Notes under the pieces: model-generated
Told to the model about the DNA's origin: nothing
The model's database searches: none
Seen by the model: the letters and a program-made list of their open reading frames with translations, nothing else
Program-made: the position numbers and the translations under genes
Shown here: one piece after another, positions 24,036-31,789 of the stretch
Layout of the letters: each line of letters opens with the position of its first letter
Numbering within the stretch: the stretch's first letter is position 1
NCBI GenBank assembly: GCA_019421015.1
Contig: JAHZGC010000026.1
Coordinates: 1-62,920 of the forward strand
DNA from: Coriobacteriaceae bacterium
GTDB lineage: Bacteria; Actinomycetota; Coriobacteriia; Coriobacteriales; UMGS124
Direction of reading: 5' to 3'
DNA: 62,920 bases

Positions 24036-24233
24036 CTACCTCTTTCCCTTCGATTCCCTCTCGTACTTCCTGGCAAGTATCTCGGCCTCGTCCAGGCGCT
24101 CGACGTCGTGGCACTCGGACACCTTGCGCAGCGCCTTGGACGCGAGCCTCGCGACCAGCCACACCGCCCCGGCTATCGCGGCGACCAGGGCCAGAAAACC
24201 CACGGCCCTGGTCAGAAGCAGCACGGCGGTCAT
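24036..24233 (-). CDS. small single-pass membrane protein
   Basis: A 65-residue protein with an N-terminal membrane segment (AVLLLTRAVGFLALVAAIAGAVWLVA) and a charged helical tail (HDVERLDEAEILARKYERESKGKR). It overlaps the preceding membrane-protein gene by 4 nt and lies 3 nt upstream of the SPFH lipoprotein, suggesting a shared membrane role. No family is recognised. Confidence 0.7.
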   Translation of the reverse strand: MTAVLLLTRAVGFLALVAAIAGAVWLVARLASKALRKVSECHDVERLDEAEILARKYERESKGKR

Positions 24234-24427
24234 CGTCCGCTCCTGAACGCGTACGCCAGCAGCACGGCGATTACGGCGGCCGTGAGGATGACCCCGACCG
24301 GCCAGAACAGGACATAGGCGACAGCGACGACGACAAGCGCGGCAAAGCCGGCTACCATCAGCGCGATCGCGAGCGCCAGTTCCTGCGAGTAGTCCATATC
24401 TCTGGTCGCCTCCTCGAACGTCCTCAT
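24230..24427 (-). CDS. small two-pass membrane protein
   Basis: A 65-residue protein beginning MRTFEEATRDMDYSQELA, with two closely spaced hydrophobic segments (LAIALMVAGFAALVVVAVAYVLF and VGVILTAAVIAVLLAYAF). ATG 24427 overlaps the zinc-ribbon stop (ATGA) and is preferred over longer forms. No family is recognised. Confidence 0.7.
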   Translation of the reverse strand: MRTFEEATRDMDYSQELALAIALMVAGFAALVVVAVAYVLFWPVGVILTAAVIAVLLAYAFRSGR

Positions 24428-24666
24428 TCGCCCGCTCCCTTCCCGTCGTCCAGCTTCCGCCCGCACCACGGGCAGTAGGCGATCGGCACCGACGCGTGGA
24501 CCTCCACGGCGTCCGACTCGAAGTGGACCTCCACGATCGCCGGTAGGTCGTGGACCGACCGGTACTTGGCGATGCGTGCCGTCACACCGGCGCAGTCGAG
24601 GTCCCTCACCTCACCGCACTGGACGCCCCACGGCCCCGTGGAGAACTCGCACATCTCGCAGCTCAT
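24424..24666 (-). CDS. zinc-ribbon-like small protein
   Basis: An 80-residue protein with C-x2-C near the N-terminus (CEMC) and CPWCGRKL near the C-terminus, the usual layout of a single zinc ribbon. The middle part is a beta-rich stretch (ARIAKYRSVHDLPAIVEVHFES). It overlaps neighbours on both sides by 4 nt. Function is unknown. Confidence 0.7.
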   Translation of the reverse strand: MSCEMCEFSTGPWGVQCGEVRDLDCAGVTARIAKYRSVHDLPAIVEVHFESDAVEVHASVPIAYCPWCGRKLDDGKGAGE

Positions 24667-24920
24667 TTGCCATCTCCTTCATCCACCACCCTCGCCCCGC
24701 AGCTCGGGCAGAAATTAGGCTGCGGCAGGTCGCAGCAGTAGCCGCACAGCGAGCACGCGAAGTCGTAGCCCTCGCCGTTGGTGCCCTCCTCGCCGCCGAA
24801 GTCGCGGCAGGTGCGGCGCAGCTCGAGGCCGCCCACGTCCACGACGCCCTTGTGCCACTTTTGGTTGCACGGCGCGGCCCCGCACCACGGGCACACGCCC
24901 TGCTTGCTGCCTTTAGGCAT
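24663..24920 (-). CDS. Cys-rich zinc-binding small protein
   Basis: An 85-residue protein with nine Cys including CPWCG (about 10), CSLCGYCC (about 56) and CPSCGARVVDEGDGK at the end, probably two zinc sites. It overlaps the methyltransferase gene by 8 nt. With its downstream neighbour it forms a zinc-ribbon pair. Function is unknown. Confidence 0.7.
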   Translation of the reverse strand: MPKGSKQGVCPWCGAAPCNQKWHKGVVDVGGLELRRTCRDFGGEEGTNGEGYDFACSLCGYCCDLPQPNFCPSCGARVVDEGDGK

Positions 24921-26190
24921 CGGCGCTCACCCCGTCCATTCTCTCGCCGATCCACCTCATGACCGGCACCGCCATAGAGTTGCCCACCGCCTTGTACCTC
25001 GGCGCGTCCGGGCACTCCTCGGCGGGCTTCCCGCGCCAGGGTATGCGCGTCCAGTCGTCGGGGAAGCCCTGAAGGCGCTCGCACTCCACGGGCATGAGCC
25101 TGCGCACGGCGTAGCCATGCACCACGCCCTGCGCCTGCTTCCCGCTCCACGCCGTCGGGAGCGCCCCGAACACATGCCCGTCGCCGCCCTGCAGGCGCGC
25201 CTCGCCGCGCTGGTTGGCCGCGAAGGCCAAAGCGCCCGCCGGCGGGAGGGGGTACGCCACGCAGCCTGCCGTCTTGCGCCCGGTCGAGGCGGTGAGGGTG
25301 CCGGCGACGCCGTCGCCCACCGCGCACGCCGAGTCCCCGCCGACGAACACGGCGGGCTGGAAAAGCGCCTGCCCGTTGCCCGTGGCCAGCGTCGCGCTCA
25401 GCTCCCCGGCCACCAGCGCCCCCTTGCCGCCGCCCTCGCGCCCGCACCTCACCTGGGCCGTGTAACACGCCACCTGCGGCACGAGGCCGTTCGCCTGCGC
25501 CCTCACGGTCGGGGCGAGCTCGTCGGCGTACCCTATGCTTCCGGCCCCCGAGCTGACGCCGCCGTTGAACCCATGGCAGCCTGACGCTCCAGCGCCTCCT
25601 CCAGCTCCGGCGGCAAGGGCCTCCCTCTTTTCCTTGCCCTGCCCAGGATCCCAAGGCACGCCCTCGGGCTCAAAAAGTACCTCGCAGGCACGTCCCGGGT
25701 CTCCAAGGCATCCGACAAGAAAGACACGGCGGCGGCGCTGGGCCACTCCGAAGAACTGCGCGTCGAGCACACGCCACGCCATGCCGTACCCGAGCTCATC
25801 CATGGCTTCGAGGAGGCAGCGGAAATCGGCTCCCTTCGAGCTCGAGAGCGCCCCCGGGACGTTCTCCCACAGGAAAGCTCCAGGACGGACGTCTCGAACG
25901 CAGCGAACGTACTCCCACATGAGGCCGCTTGCACCATCAAGGCCCTCCCTCTTGCCGGCTACCGAAAAGGACTGGCACGGGCTGCCGCCCACCACCAGGT
26001 CGCACGCCCCCCTGAACCTCGACCAGTCTGCTTGCGTAACATCCCCGAGGTTCTCGACCCCTGGGAACCGCTCGGCCAGCACCGCCGACGGGAAGGCGTC
26101 GACCTCGGCGAACGCCAGCGGCTCCCACCCGAGCGGCCCCCACGCGACCGTGGCCGCCTCGATGCCCGAGAACGTGCTCAGGTACCTCAC
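24913..26190 (-). CDS. DNA (cytosine-5-)-methyltransferase
   Basis: A 425-residue C5-methyltransferase. Motif I is TFSGIEAATVAW at the N-terminus, motif IV is GGSPCQSFS with the catalytic Cys (about 70), motif VI is ENVPGAL (about 114), motif VIII is QRRRRVFLVG (about 150) and motif X is AVGNSMAVPV near the C-terminus. The long region between VIII and X is the target-recognition domain. No restriction partner is adjacent, so it is probably an orphan phage enzyme that protects phage DNA. GTG 26190 overlaps the upstream stop. Confidence 0.93.
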   Translation of the reverse strand: MRYLSTFSGIEAATVAWGPLGWEPLAFAEVDAFPSAVLAERFPGVENLGDVTQADWSRFRGACDLVVGGSPCQSFSVAGKREGLDGASGLMWEYVRCVRDVRPGAFLWENVPGALSSSKGADFRCLLEAMDELGYGMAWRVLDAQFFGVAQRRRRVFLVGCLGDPGRACEVLFEPEGVPWDPGQGKEKREALAAGAGGGAGASGCHGFNGGVSSGAGSIGYADELAPTVRAQANGLVPQVACYTAQVRCGREGGGKGALVAGELSATLATGNGQALFQPAVFVGGDSACAVGDGVAGTLTASTGRKTAGCVAYPLPPAGALAFAANQRGEARLQGGDGHVFGALPTAWSGKQAQGVVHGYAVRRLMPVECERLQGFPDDWTRIPWRGKPAEECPDAPRYKAVGNSMAVPVMRWIGERMDGVSADA

Positions 26191-26876
26191 CGCGCCACCC
26201 CCGCCAGGCGCTCGGCGCGGGCAAGGAGGTCGAGCTGCTCTGCCGCTTGGCATCCGGCCGTGTCATAGCGCTCGTTCGGCTTCTTGCCGTCCACGAGGGC
26301 CGGGCACTTGTCGCAGCAGAAGCCGATGCAGCCCCAGTAGGCTGTGTAGTCCTTACGCACGTCCTCGCGCAGCCGCCCCCAGCTGTCGGGGCGCTCGTGG
26401 GCGAGCAGTCTTGGGTCCGTGTAGCACAGCTCGCAGTCCTCGTCCACGTCCTCGCACACGACCGTCATCCTGCCGTTTCCAGGGGCCACGCCGACGACCC
26501 TGAATATGTGCTGGCTGCGCCCCGTCCCGCGCATCACGTCGCCGATTCTCACCGGCTCCCCGTCCTCGTAGCGCGGCCAGCTCACGCCCTCGGGCATCAC
26601 GCGGCCCGCCTTCTTGAGGGCGTCCAGCTCGGCGACCTTCTCCTTCCAGTCGCCCAGCGCGACGTCGCGCGCCCTGTCGTCCTCGAGGTCCGCCTCGTTT
26701 ATGCGGCGCTCGATGTCGGCGCGGGCGTTCCTCTTGTCCTCGGTGTAGGACGTGCCTTTGACGTTGTAGCCGTGGTCGCGGCACCACGACGTCGCCGCGC
26801 TGCTCTCTATCTTGTCCATCAGCTCCCGCGCCAGCCGCTCCATGGCGGTGCTGCCGTCGGGCTTGTCCTCTTCCAT
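26187..26876 (-). CDS. hypothetical phage protein with Cys-rich C-terminus
   Basis: A 229-residue protein starting MEEDKPDGSTAMERLARELMDKIE. A central beta segment (EPVRIGDVMRGTGRSQHIFRVVGV) is followed by a Cys-rich part (CEDVDEDCELCYTD, GCIGFCCDKCPALVDGKKPNERYDTAGC). The latter could bind a metal. The layout recurs in phages and integrated elements but I know no function. ATG 26876 has GGGAGTAGG upstream. Confidence 0.65.
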   Translation of the reverse strand: MEEDKPDGSTAMERLARELMDKIESSAATSWCRDHGYNVKGTSYTEDKRNARADIERRINEADLEDDRARDVALGDWKEKVAELDALKKAGRVMPEGVSWPRYEDGEPVRIGDVMRGTGRSQHIFRVVGVAPGNGRMTVVCEDVDEDCELCYTDPRLLAHERPDSWGRLREDVRKDYTAYWGCIGFCCDKCPALVDGKKPNERYDTAGCQAAEQLDLLARAERLAGVAR

Positions 26877-26878
26877 AC

Positions 26879-27217
26879 CTACTCCCATCCTTCGCACAGC
26901 CCCAGCTCCCGTGCCCTGGCGAGCACGTCTCCCTTGCACACGCCGAGCTCCCTCGAGGCGTCCTCGAGCGACCAGCCGCTCGCGTGGCACTCCCTTATCG
27001 CTAGGTCGCCCATGCGGTCCCACGACCCCTCCGGGCGCCTGCGCCTTTCCCCCGCGGGCGGCCTGCGGTCGAACGACGCCCCGACCTTCGGCGCGTGCAT
27101 CCTGACCGAGGTCGGGGTCCTGCCCAGGGCACGCGCCGCCTCGGAGAGCGTCGACCCCGACTCCGATAGATGCAGAAGCTCCGCGTCGTCCTCGGGCGTC
27201 CACGGCCTGCCGTTCAC
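26879..27217 (-). CDS. SANT/Myb-like helix-turn-helix protein
   Basis: A 112-residue protein with two helix-turn-helix-like repeats. The first is 'PWTPEDDAELLHLSESGSTLSEAARALGRTPTSVRMHAPKVG' (about 5-48), the second 'IRECHASGWSLEDASRELGVCKGDVLARARELGLC' (about 75-110). Such proteins accompany phage HNH nucleases or act as small transcription factors. It overlaps the HNH stop by 4 nt. Confidence 0.75.
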   Translation of the reverse strand: MNGRPWTPEDDAELLHLSESGSTLSEAARALGRTPTSVRMHAPKVGASFDRRPPAGERRRRPEGSWDRMGDLAIRECHASGWSLEDASRELGVCKGDVLARARELGLCEGWE

Positions 27218-27564
27218 TCGAACCACCCCGCGTCCTGCCATCCGCCCTCCACGCGGAGCGCGTCCTCGTAGCGCATGGGGCGCGGGCACAGGAGGAACTG
27301 CAGCCTGCCACCCATGCAGCGGAAGTGGAGCCTCCCGGAGTGCGCCAGGCCGTGGCACCCGCTCGCGTTGCCGCTGCCGCACAGCGTGACCGTCGGCTTC
27401 GGCAGCCTCCTGCCGCCGACCCACAGCTCGCCCTTGCTCCTGGGCACGACGTGGTGGCGGTTGAGCGGCCACGCCCTGCCGCACACGGCGCACCGGTCGA
27501 GCTCCACGCTCGGGGCCCCCATGAGCGGCCTCCACAGCTCCGGCATCGTCGTGACCCTAGCCAT
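27214..27564 (-). CDS. HNH endonuclease (early region)
   Basis: A 116-residue HNH protein: CAVCGR (about 25), NRHHVVPRSKGE (about 35) with the catalytic HH, then LCGSGNASGCHGLAHSGRL with the Asn and terminal His. It lies between the DnaC-like loader and the SANT-like protein, as in many siphovirus replication modules. It overlaps both neighbours. Confidence 0.85.
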   Translation of the reverse strand: MARVTTMPELWRPLMGAPSVELDRCAVCGRAWPLNRHHVVPRSKGELWVGGRRLPKPTVTLCGSGNASGCHGLAHSGRLHFRCMGGRLQFLLCPRPMRYEDALRVEGGWQDAGWFE

Positions 27565-28225
27565 CGGCGAGCCTCCTGTCCGGCCCCGATAGCGCGACGT
27601 GGAGCGCCTTGTGGCGCATCCTCGACGCGAGCGCCTTGGCGGTCCTCTCGTCCACCGACGCCCACAGCGAGGCGGCCCCGGCGAGGTCGAGCTGCGAGGT
27701 CACGACGGTGGGCAGGCGCGCCTCGTAGCGGCGGTTGAGCAGCTGCCAGAGCTTGTCGAGGCCCCAGCGGGTGAGCGAGTCCTTGCCGAGGTCGTCCAGG
27801 ACCAGCAGCCCGGCCCCGGCAAGCACGGCCATCTCGCCGGACAGGCCGGAGGTGCCCTGGGAGTCGCGCAGCGAGTCCATGAGCTGGTCGTCGCCCCGCC
27901 ACAGGTAGCGGCCGAACGGTCGCCTCCTGGCCGCCGCGACGAGCACAGACGCCGCGTAGTCGGACTTGCCCCTGCCCACGTCGCCGGAGAGCCACAGCAG
28001 CCACCCACCGGCGTTGAAGGCGTCCAGCGCTGCCTCGGCCTCGGCGGCCCAGTGCGGCCTGCGGTAGGCCCTGGGCATCCCGGAGCGCTTGACGCAGGAG
28101 GCGAAGGCGCTCTCGAGGGCCGCCCTGCGGTCGGCCTCGTCCACGGCCGCAGCCCTGGCGTCGGCCCTGGCCCTGCCCTCGTCGGTGAGGGCCCTAGGCG
28201 TAGTCGCCGATCCAGTCGGGGGCAC
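27557..28225 (-). CDS. DnaC/IstB-like AAA+ helicase loader
   Basis: A 222-residue ATPase with Walker A GDVGRGKSD (about residue 81), Walker B LLVLDDLGK (about 141), sensor-like TVVTSQLDL (about 177) and a C-terminal RMRHKALHVAL box. DnaC-type loaders place the host replicative helicase at the phage origin. The GTG start has GAGGGGGTGAG upstream and overlaps the initiator gene by 32 nt. The pair forms the replication-initiation module. Confidence 0.88.
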   Translation of the reverse strand: MPPTGSATTPRALTDEGRARADARAAAVDEADRRAALESAFASCVKRSGMPRAYRRPHWAAEAEAALDAFNAGGWLLWLSGDVGRGKSDYAASVLVAAARRRPFGRYLWRGDDQLMDSLRDSQGTSGLSGEMAVLAGAGLLVLDDLGKDSLTRWGLDKLWQLLNRRYEARLPTVVTSQLDLAGAASLWASVDERTAKALASRMRHKALHVALSGPDRRLADG

Positions 28226-28859
28226 GGCCGCTCACCCCCTCAGAGCTCCCGCGCCGCCTCCCGGAGGGCCCGTCGCGGTCCCGCCTGGCCCAGTTGCGGG
28301 CCGCGGCCCGCCAGTCCCTCATGGGCGACTGGCCCACCTTCCAGCCCTTGGCGGCGTAGAAGTCGACGAATGCCCCGGCGTCGAGCGAGATGCCCGCCTC
28401 CTGGGCATAGGCCTCGACCTCGCCTGCCGTGGGCGGGGTGAAGCGCGCCTTCCGCGCGCCGCCCTTCACGGTCTTGACCTTATCTCTTTCCAATTCCTCT
28501 TCCTCTTCTTCTTCGCTTGGCGTTTGCTTCGCGTCTGCTTCGGCTTTGCTTGGCGTTTGCTTCGCGTCTGCTTCGGCTTTGCTTGAGGTCTGCTTCTCGT
28601 CTGCCTTCGGCGTGCAATCGACGTGCTTTGCTCCGCCGTCCGCGCAGCTGCCGCCCTTGCGCCCCGCGAGCGACTTGGCCCGGGAGTTCTCGAGCGTCGG
28701 CCATATGGCCTCGAGCGTCACCGCCACGACCTCCGGCAGAGCGTCTAGGTCGGGCCTCTCGCCCGTCTCCTGGAAGGCGTAGATGGCGCCGAGGAACAGC
28801 CCGCGGTCTGCGGGCTGCATCCTCATGGCCGCCCTCATGTGAGAGTCCATGACCTGCAT
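28194..28859 (-). CDS. phage replication initiation protein (DUF6291-like)
   Basis: A 221-residue protein. Residues 1-70 read like the small helical domain of DUF6291-type initiators (LFLGAIYAFQETGERPDLDALPEVVAVTLEAIWPTLE...GRKGG). Residues about 85-120 are a repetitive linker with SKAEADAKQTP twice and an acidic run. The C-terminal domain (FTPPTAGEVEAYAQEAGISLDAGAFVDFYAAKGW...MRDWRAAARNWARRD) is typical of origin-binding or replisome-organiser proteins. It precedes the helicase loader. The initiating codon (ATG 28859 or 28850) is uncertain. Confidence 0.75.
   Translation of the reverse strand: MQVMDSHMRAAMRMQPADRGLFLGAIYAFQETGERPDLDALPEVVAVTLEAIWPTLENSRAKSLAGRKGGSCADGGAKHVDCTPKADEKQTSSKAEADAKQTPSKAEADAKQTPSEEEEEEELERDKVKTVKGGARKARFTPPTAGEVEAYAQEAGISLDAGAFVDFYAAKGWKVGQSPMRDWRAAARNWARRDRDGPSGRRRGSSEGVSGRAPDWIGDYA
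28515..28613. repeat. 33-nt direct repeats inside initiator gene (possible origin)
   Basis: Two identical 33-base units lie at 28515-28547 and 28548-28580, each beginning GCTTGGCGTTTGCTTCGC on the plus strand. A diverged third unit is at 28581-28613. They encode the linker repeat of the initiator. Phages often place iterons of the replication origin inside the initiator gene, so these are candidate initiator-binding sites; they may also be only a coding repeat. Confidence 0.6.
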
Positions 28860-28863
28860 GGGG

Positions 28864-29394
28864 CTAGAACGGGATCTCTTCGTCGTACACCTGGTCCATG
28901 GGCGGCTGCGCCATGGGCGGGGCGTACTTGGGCTGCTCGGGCGCGTAGGGCTGCGCCTGGTAGGCCTGCGGCTGGTATGCGGGGGCGGGCTGCGGCGCGT
29001 AGGGCTGGGGCTGGTAGGGCTGCGGCTGGTACGCCTGCGGGGCGTAGGCCTGCGGCTGGTAGGCAGGGGCCTGCCCCGGCTGCCTGGGGGGCAGCTGCAC
29101 CTCGCGCACCACGACGACGATCGCGGAGCGCTTCTGGCCGTCCTTCTCCCACCGCTCCTGCCTGAGCTCTCCCTGCACGGCCACCGGCATCCCCTTGCGC
29201 AGGATGCCCGCCAGCGACGAGGCGCGGTTGCCGAACAGCTTGCAGTCGACGTAGCTGGGCTCCTCGCGCCAGCTGCCGTCGTCGTTCTTGACGTCGCGGT
29301 TCACGGCCACCGAGAACCTGAGCACGCCGTTGCCGAGCTCGGGGTCCTTCGTGACGTTGCCGCTTATCGCGACGGTGTTTATTCCAGACGACAC
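28864..29394 (-). CDS. ssb: single-stranded DNA-binding protein
   Basis: A 176-residue SSB. The OB-fold domain (about 1-105) has INTVAISGNVTKDPEL, LRFSVAVNRDV, SYVDCKLFGNRA, and the loop-strand GMPVAVQGELRQERWEKDG. A Gln/Pro/Tyr/Ala-rich linker of about 60 residues is built from PQ-A/P-Y repeats. The acidic tail ends DEEIPF, the usual partner-binding tip. GTG start with AGGAGGAG upstream. Confidence 0.95.
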   Translation of the reverse strand: MSSGINTVAISGNVTKDPELGNGVLRFSVAVNRDVKNDDGSWREEPSYVDCKLFGNRASSLAGILRKGMPVAVQGELRQERWEKDGQKRSAIVVVVREVQLPPRQPGQAPAYQPQAYAPQAYQPQPYQPQPYAPQPAPAYQPQAYQAQPYAPEQPKYAPPMAQPPMDQVYDEEIPF

Positions 29395-29402
29395 GGCTCC
29401 TC

Positions 29403-29750
29403 CTAGTACTCGTCGGGGTCACCGCTGTTCCACTCGCGGGTGATCTCCTCGTTGACCGTCCTCAGCTTGAGCTTGAGCACGTTGATGGCCTCGCAGGATG
29501 CCTTGTAGACCGCCTCGGAGCAGTCCCGGGCGCACCTGAGGTCGGCCACCTCGGGCGCGCCACGGGCGAGGTCGGGTATCACCGTGACCGGCATCCCCGA
29601 CCTCTTGAGGCGCAGCACCTCCACCGCCAGGGCCGTCCTGTACGCCCTCTCGTTCTCCGCGAGGGCCACGGCGCTCCTCCTGCAAAGGCCCGTCTCCTCG
29701 TCGAGCTGGGCCATGAGCTGCCTGCACTCGCCCCACAGCTCCGGGATCAC
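29403..29750 (-). CDS. hypothetical protein between ERF and SSB
   Basis: A 115-residue helical protein beginning MIPELWGECRQLMAQLDEE. It contains long helices (RRSAVALAENERAYRTALAVEVLRLKRSG and EAVYKASCEAINVLKLKLRTVNEEITREW) that may form a coiled coil. GTG 29750 overlaps the ERF stop (GTGA). Position suggests a recombination accessory role, but this is inference. Confidence 0.7.
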   Translation of the reverse strand: MIPELWGECRQLMAQLDEETGLCRRSAVALAENERAYRTALAVEVLRLKRSGMPVTVIPDLARGAPEVADLRCARDCSEAVYKASCEAINVLKLKLRTVNEEITREWNSGDPDEY

Positions 29751-30286
29751 AGCACGCGCCAGTCGGGGCTCTGGCAGCACCTCGCCTGCGGGGAGGAGGC
29801 CAGGAAGCCCTCGTAGGCCTCGCGGCCCGAGAAGGAGTAGGCCTGCCCGCAGCTCCTGCACCGGGCCGTGAAGGCGCCGCCCTCGGGGGCGGTGCCCGAC
29901 GCGCGCTCGGCGTCGTCGTCGTCCGAGTCGCCCACGATGCCGAAGGCCGTCATGAGCGAGTACCTGCGAAGGTAGGTGAGCGTGCTGCCCGCCCTCTGTG
30001 GGTCGGACGGGAGCTCGCAGGGAACCTCGCAGGCGGTGAAAGACTCGCCCGAGGCGTCCCAGACCGTCGTGCGCAGGGTGCCGCCCACCAGGGTCTGGTT
30101 GATAAACAGCCCCTGGTCGTTCAGCGGGCCCCTCACGGCGTCGAGCACCGAGGCCAGGGTGGAGAACCTGCTCCCGAAGTGCGGGTTAACGCCGTCGAGC
30201 TGGGGGTTCGCCATGGCGGCCTGGGCTTTCACGAGGCGCTCCATGAGGCTGGGGGGCGGGGCCTGCCCCTCCTGCACGTCACTCAT
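29747..30286 (-). CDS. ERF-family single-strand annealing recombinase
   Basis: A 179-residue protein of the ERF type: LMERLVKAQAAMANPQLDGVNPHFGSRFSTLASVLDAVRGPLNDQGLFINQ, then the core GSTLTYLRRYSLMTAFGIVGDSDDDDAE (about 105-132). ERF proteins anneal complementary single strands in phage recombination. The C-terminal tail has CRSCGQ and ARCCQSPDW, probably a small zinc ribbon. SSB lies downstream, as is usual. Confidence 0.9.
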   Translation of the reverse strand: MSDVQEGQAPPPSLMERLVKAQAAMANPQLDGVNPHFGSRFSTLASVLDAVRGPLNDQGLFINQTLVGGTLRTTVWDASGESFTACEVPCELPSDPQRAGSTLTYLRRYSLMTAFGIVGDSDDDDAERASGTAPEGGAFTARCRSCGQAYSFSGREAYEGFLASSPQARCCQSPDWRVL

Positions 30287-30800
30287 CGCACGCCTCCCCG
30301 AGCATCGCCACGGCCTCGGGCAGGCCGCGCCCCTCGCGCGCAAGGCACGCCATCACGTCCGCCGGGCTGCATCCCGTGAGCCTGGTGGAGAGCTCCTCGC
30401 CGCCCGGCCTGTAGGCGAGGCCGGGCACCTGCTCTCCCGTCGCGGGGTCGAACACGCGGTACCCCTCGTCGGTGAGGCGCACGACCGCCGACTTCTCGAG
30501 CAGCGGGGCCTCGTGGAACGTCCTCACGCGGTCGTCCCCCGACTCGAGTAGCGCCTGGAGGTGGTCCTGGTAGGCGTCCTCGTCCGCGACGTAGACCCTC
30601 GGCTTCGAGGAGGACACCGAGAGGGTGCCGACCTTCTCGCCGAACACGGTCACCTCGGCGTTCTTCGAGCCCATGATCTGGTTCGCGGCGAGGAGCATCT
30701 CGTCTGCCTGCCCCCTGAGGGCCTTTACGCGCTCGTGGATGACCGCCTCGGCCGCCTTGGCGACGGCCAGGTTCTGCAGGACGTCGCGGGCGCTACTCAT
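30279..30800 (-). CDS. hypothetical protein of recombination module
   Basis: A 173-residue protein: N-terminal helices (MSSARDVLQNLAVAKAAEAVIHERVKALRGQADEMLLAANQI), a beta region (AEVTVFGEKVGTLSVSSSKPRVYVADEDAYQDHL), and a C-terminal domain (LTDEGYRVFDPATGEQVPGLAYRP). It overlaps ERF by 8 nt, so it likely works with it, for example as a nuclease inhibitor or exonuclease partner. No family is confidently recognised. Confidence 0.7.
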   Translation of the reverse strand: MSSARDVLQNLAVAKAAEAVIHERVKALRGQADEMLLAANQIMGSKNAEVTVFGEKVGTLSVSSSKPRVYVADEDAYQDHLQALLESGDDRVRTFHEAPLLEKSAVVRLTDEGYRVFDPATGEQVPGLAYRPGGEELSTRLTGCSPADVMACLAREGRGLPEAVAMLGEACDE

Positions 30801-30999
30801 CGGTGCCACCGACCCCTGCGAGGAGGTCGTCGATGAAGTCGTCGAGGCCGTCGAGGTTGCCGGGGTCGCCCTGCACCAGGTAGACCTCCTTGAAGTGTTC
30901 ATCAGGCTTGTCCCCCACGAGCGCGGAGACGGCCTTCGCGTCCTCGGGCGAGCCGAAGGCGACCGAACCCCTGTAGTTGCTGACCAGGTAGACCTTCAT
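30793..30999 (-). CDS. small hypothetical protein
   Basis: A 68-residue protein: MKVYLVSNYRGSVAFGSPEDAKAVSALVGD, then an acidic C-terminus (LDGLDDFIDDLLAG). ATG 30999 is supported by GGAGG six bases upstream and overlaps the next gene by 8 nt. No function is recognised. Confidence 0.7.
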   Translation of the reverse strand: MKVYLVSNYRGSVAFGSPEDAKAVSALVGDKPDEHFKEVYLVQGDPGNLDGLDDFIDDLLAGVGGTDE

Positions 31000-31070
31000 G
31001 TGAACCTCCGGAAAATGTAGGAAATTGCCCAATAAATGCGGAATGCCGCCAAAAACAGGAAAGGTGTTTC

Positions 31071-31502
31071 CTATTCCATGCAGTACGCGACGCCGATCCC
31101 GACGGCCGCGAGCGTCATGCCGATGGCAAGCCCCCAGGCGTCTCCAAGGCCGAGGAACTCCGACGCGAGCAGCGCGACGACCAGGCCGGATACAACCGTT
31201 GAGAACGCAACGAGGTCTCTTCGATTCACCCTGTGGACGTTCCCATCTACCCTGCGCTCGAGCTCGGCCACGCGCCACTCGACGTTGGCCCCGGACTCCT
31301 CGAGCTGCGCCGCCCAGTCCATGGCGTTCGCGGCCTCGCGCCCCGCCTCGGCCGCCGTTCTCGAGGCGCGGTCCACGGACTCCTTGAGGCGCCTCGCGTA
31401 AAGCAGCGCCATGTCCGAGCGGTCTAGGGCCGCCCTCGCGTCGCGGGACGCCTTGCCTGCCGAGGCGTTGGCGCGGGCCTGGCTGGTCTTGGCGCGGCTC
31501 AC
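31071..31502 (-). CDS. coiled-coil membrane protein
   Basis: A 143-residue protein with a helical N-terminal part (SQARANASAGKASRDARAALDR...ESVDRASRTAAEAGREAANAMDWAAQLEESGANVEWRVAELERRVD). Two C-terminal membrane segments follow (LVAFSTVVSGLVVALLASEFLGLG and WGLAIGMTLAAVGIGVAYCME). The GTG start overlaps the excisionase-like stop. Function is unknown. Confidence 0.7.
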   Translation of the reverse strand: MSRAKTSQARANASAGKASRDARAALDRSDMALLYARRLKESVDRASRTAAEAGREAANAMDWAAQLEESGANVEWRVAELERRVDGNVHRVNRRDLVAFSTVVSGLVVALLASEFLGLGDAWGLAIGMTLAAVGIGVAYCME

Positions 31503-31726
31503 CGGGCGACCGGCACGAGGTTCGCCTCGGCCCAGCGCTCGAGCTCGGACGCCGATACCATGAACTTGCGGCGGTCGCGCAGCTGCACGACCTTTAGGCG
31601 GCCCTGGTATCCCTCCTCGTACATCGTCCTGAGCGGGATGCCGACCGCGTCGGCGGCCTCCTTCATGGTCATCATCCGCTCCACTCGCGGCCTCATGGTG
31701 GTACAATCGGTGCAGGTCGGGTTCAT
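31499..31726 (-). CDS. excisionase/MerR-like helix-turn-helix protein
   Basis: A 75-residue protein with the winged-helix pattern MTMKEAADAVGIPLRTMYEEGYQGRLKVVQLRDRRKFMVSASELERWAE typical of excisionases and small MerR-like proteins. It may control excision or the early promoter. ATG 31726 has AAAGGAGG five bases upstream, which fixes the start. A CxxC pair precedes the HTH. Confidence 0.75.
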   Translation of the reverse strand: MNPTCTDCTTMRPRVERMMTMKEAADAVGIPLRTMYEEGYQGRLKVVQLRDRRKFMVSASELERWAEANLVPVAR

Positions 31727-31789
31727 CCCGGCCTCCTTTCTGCCTTCGGGGACGCCATTGCCGCCAAGCATGCGGGCGCCCCGGGGGCT

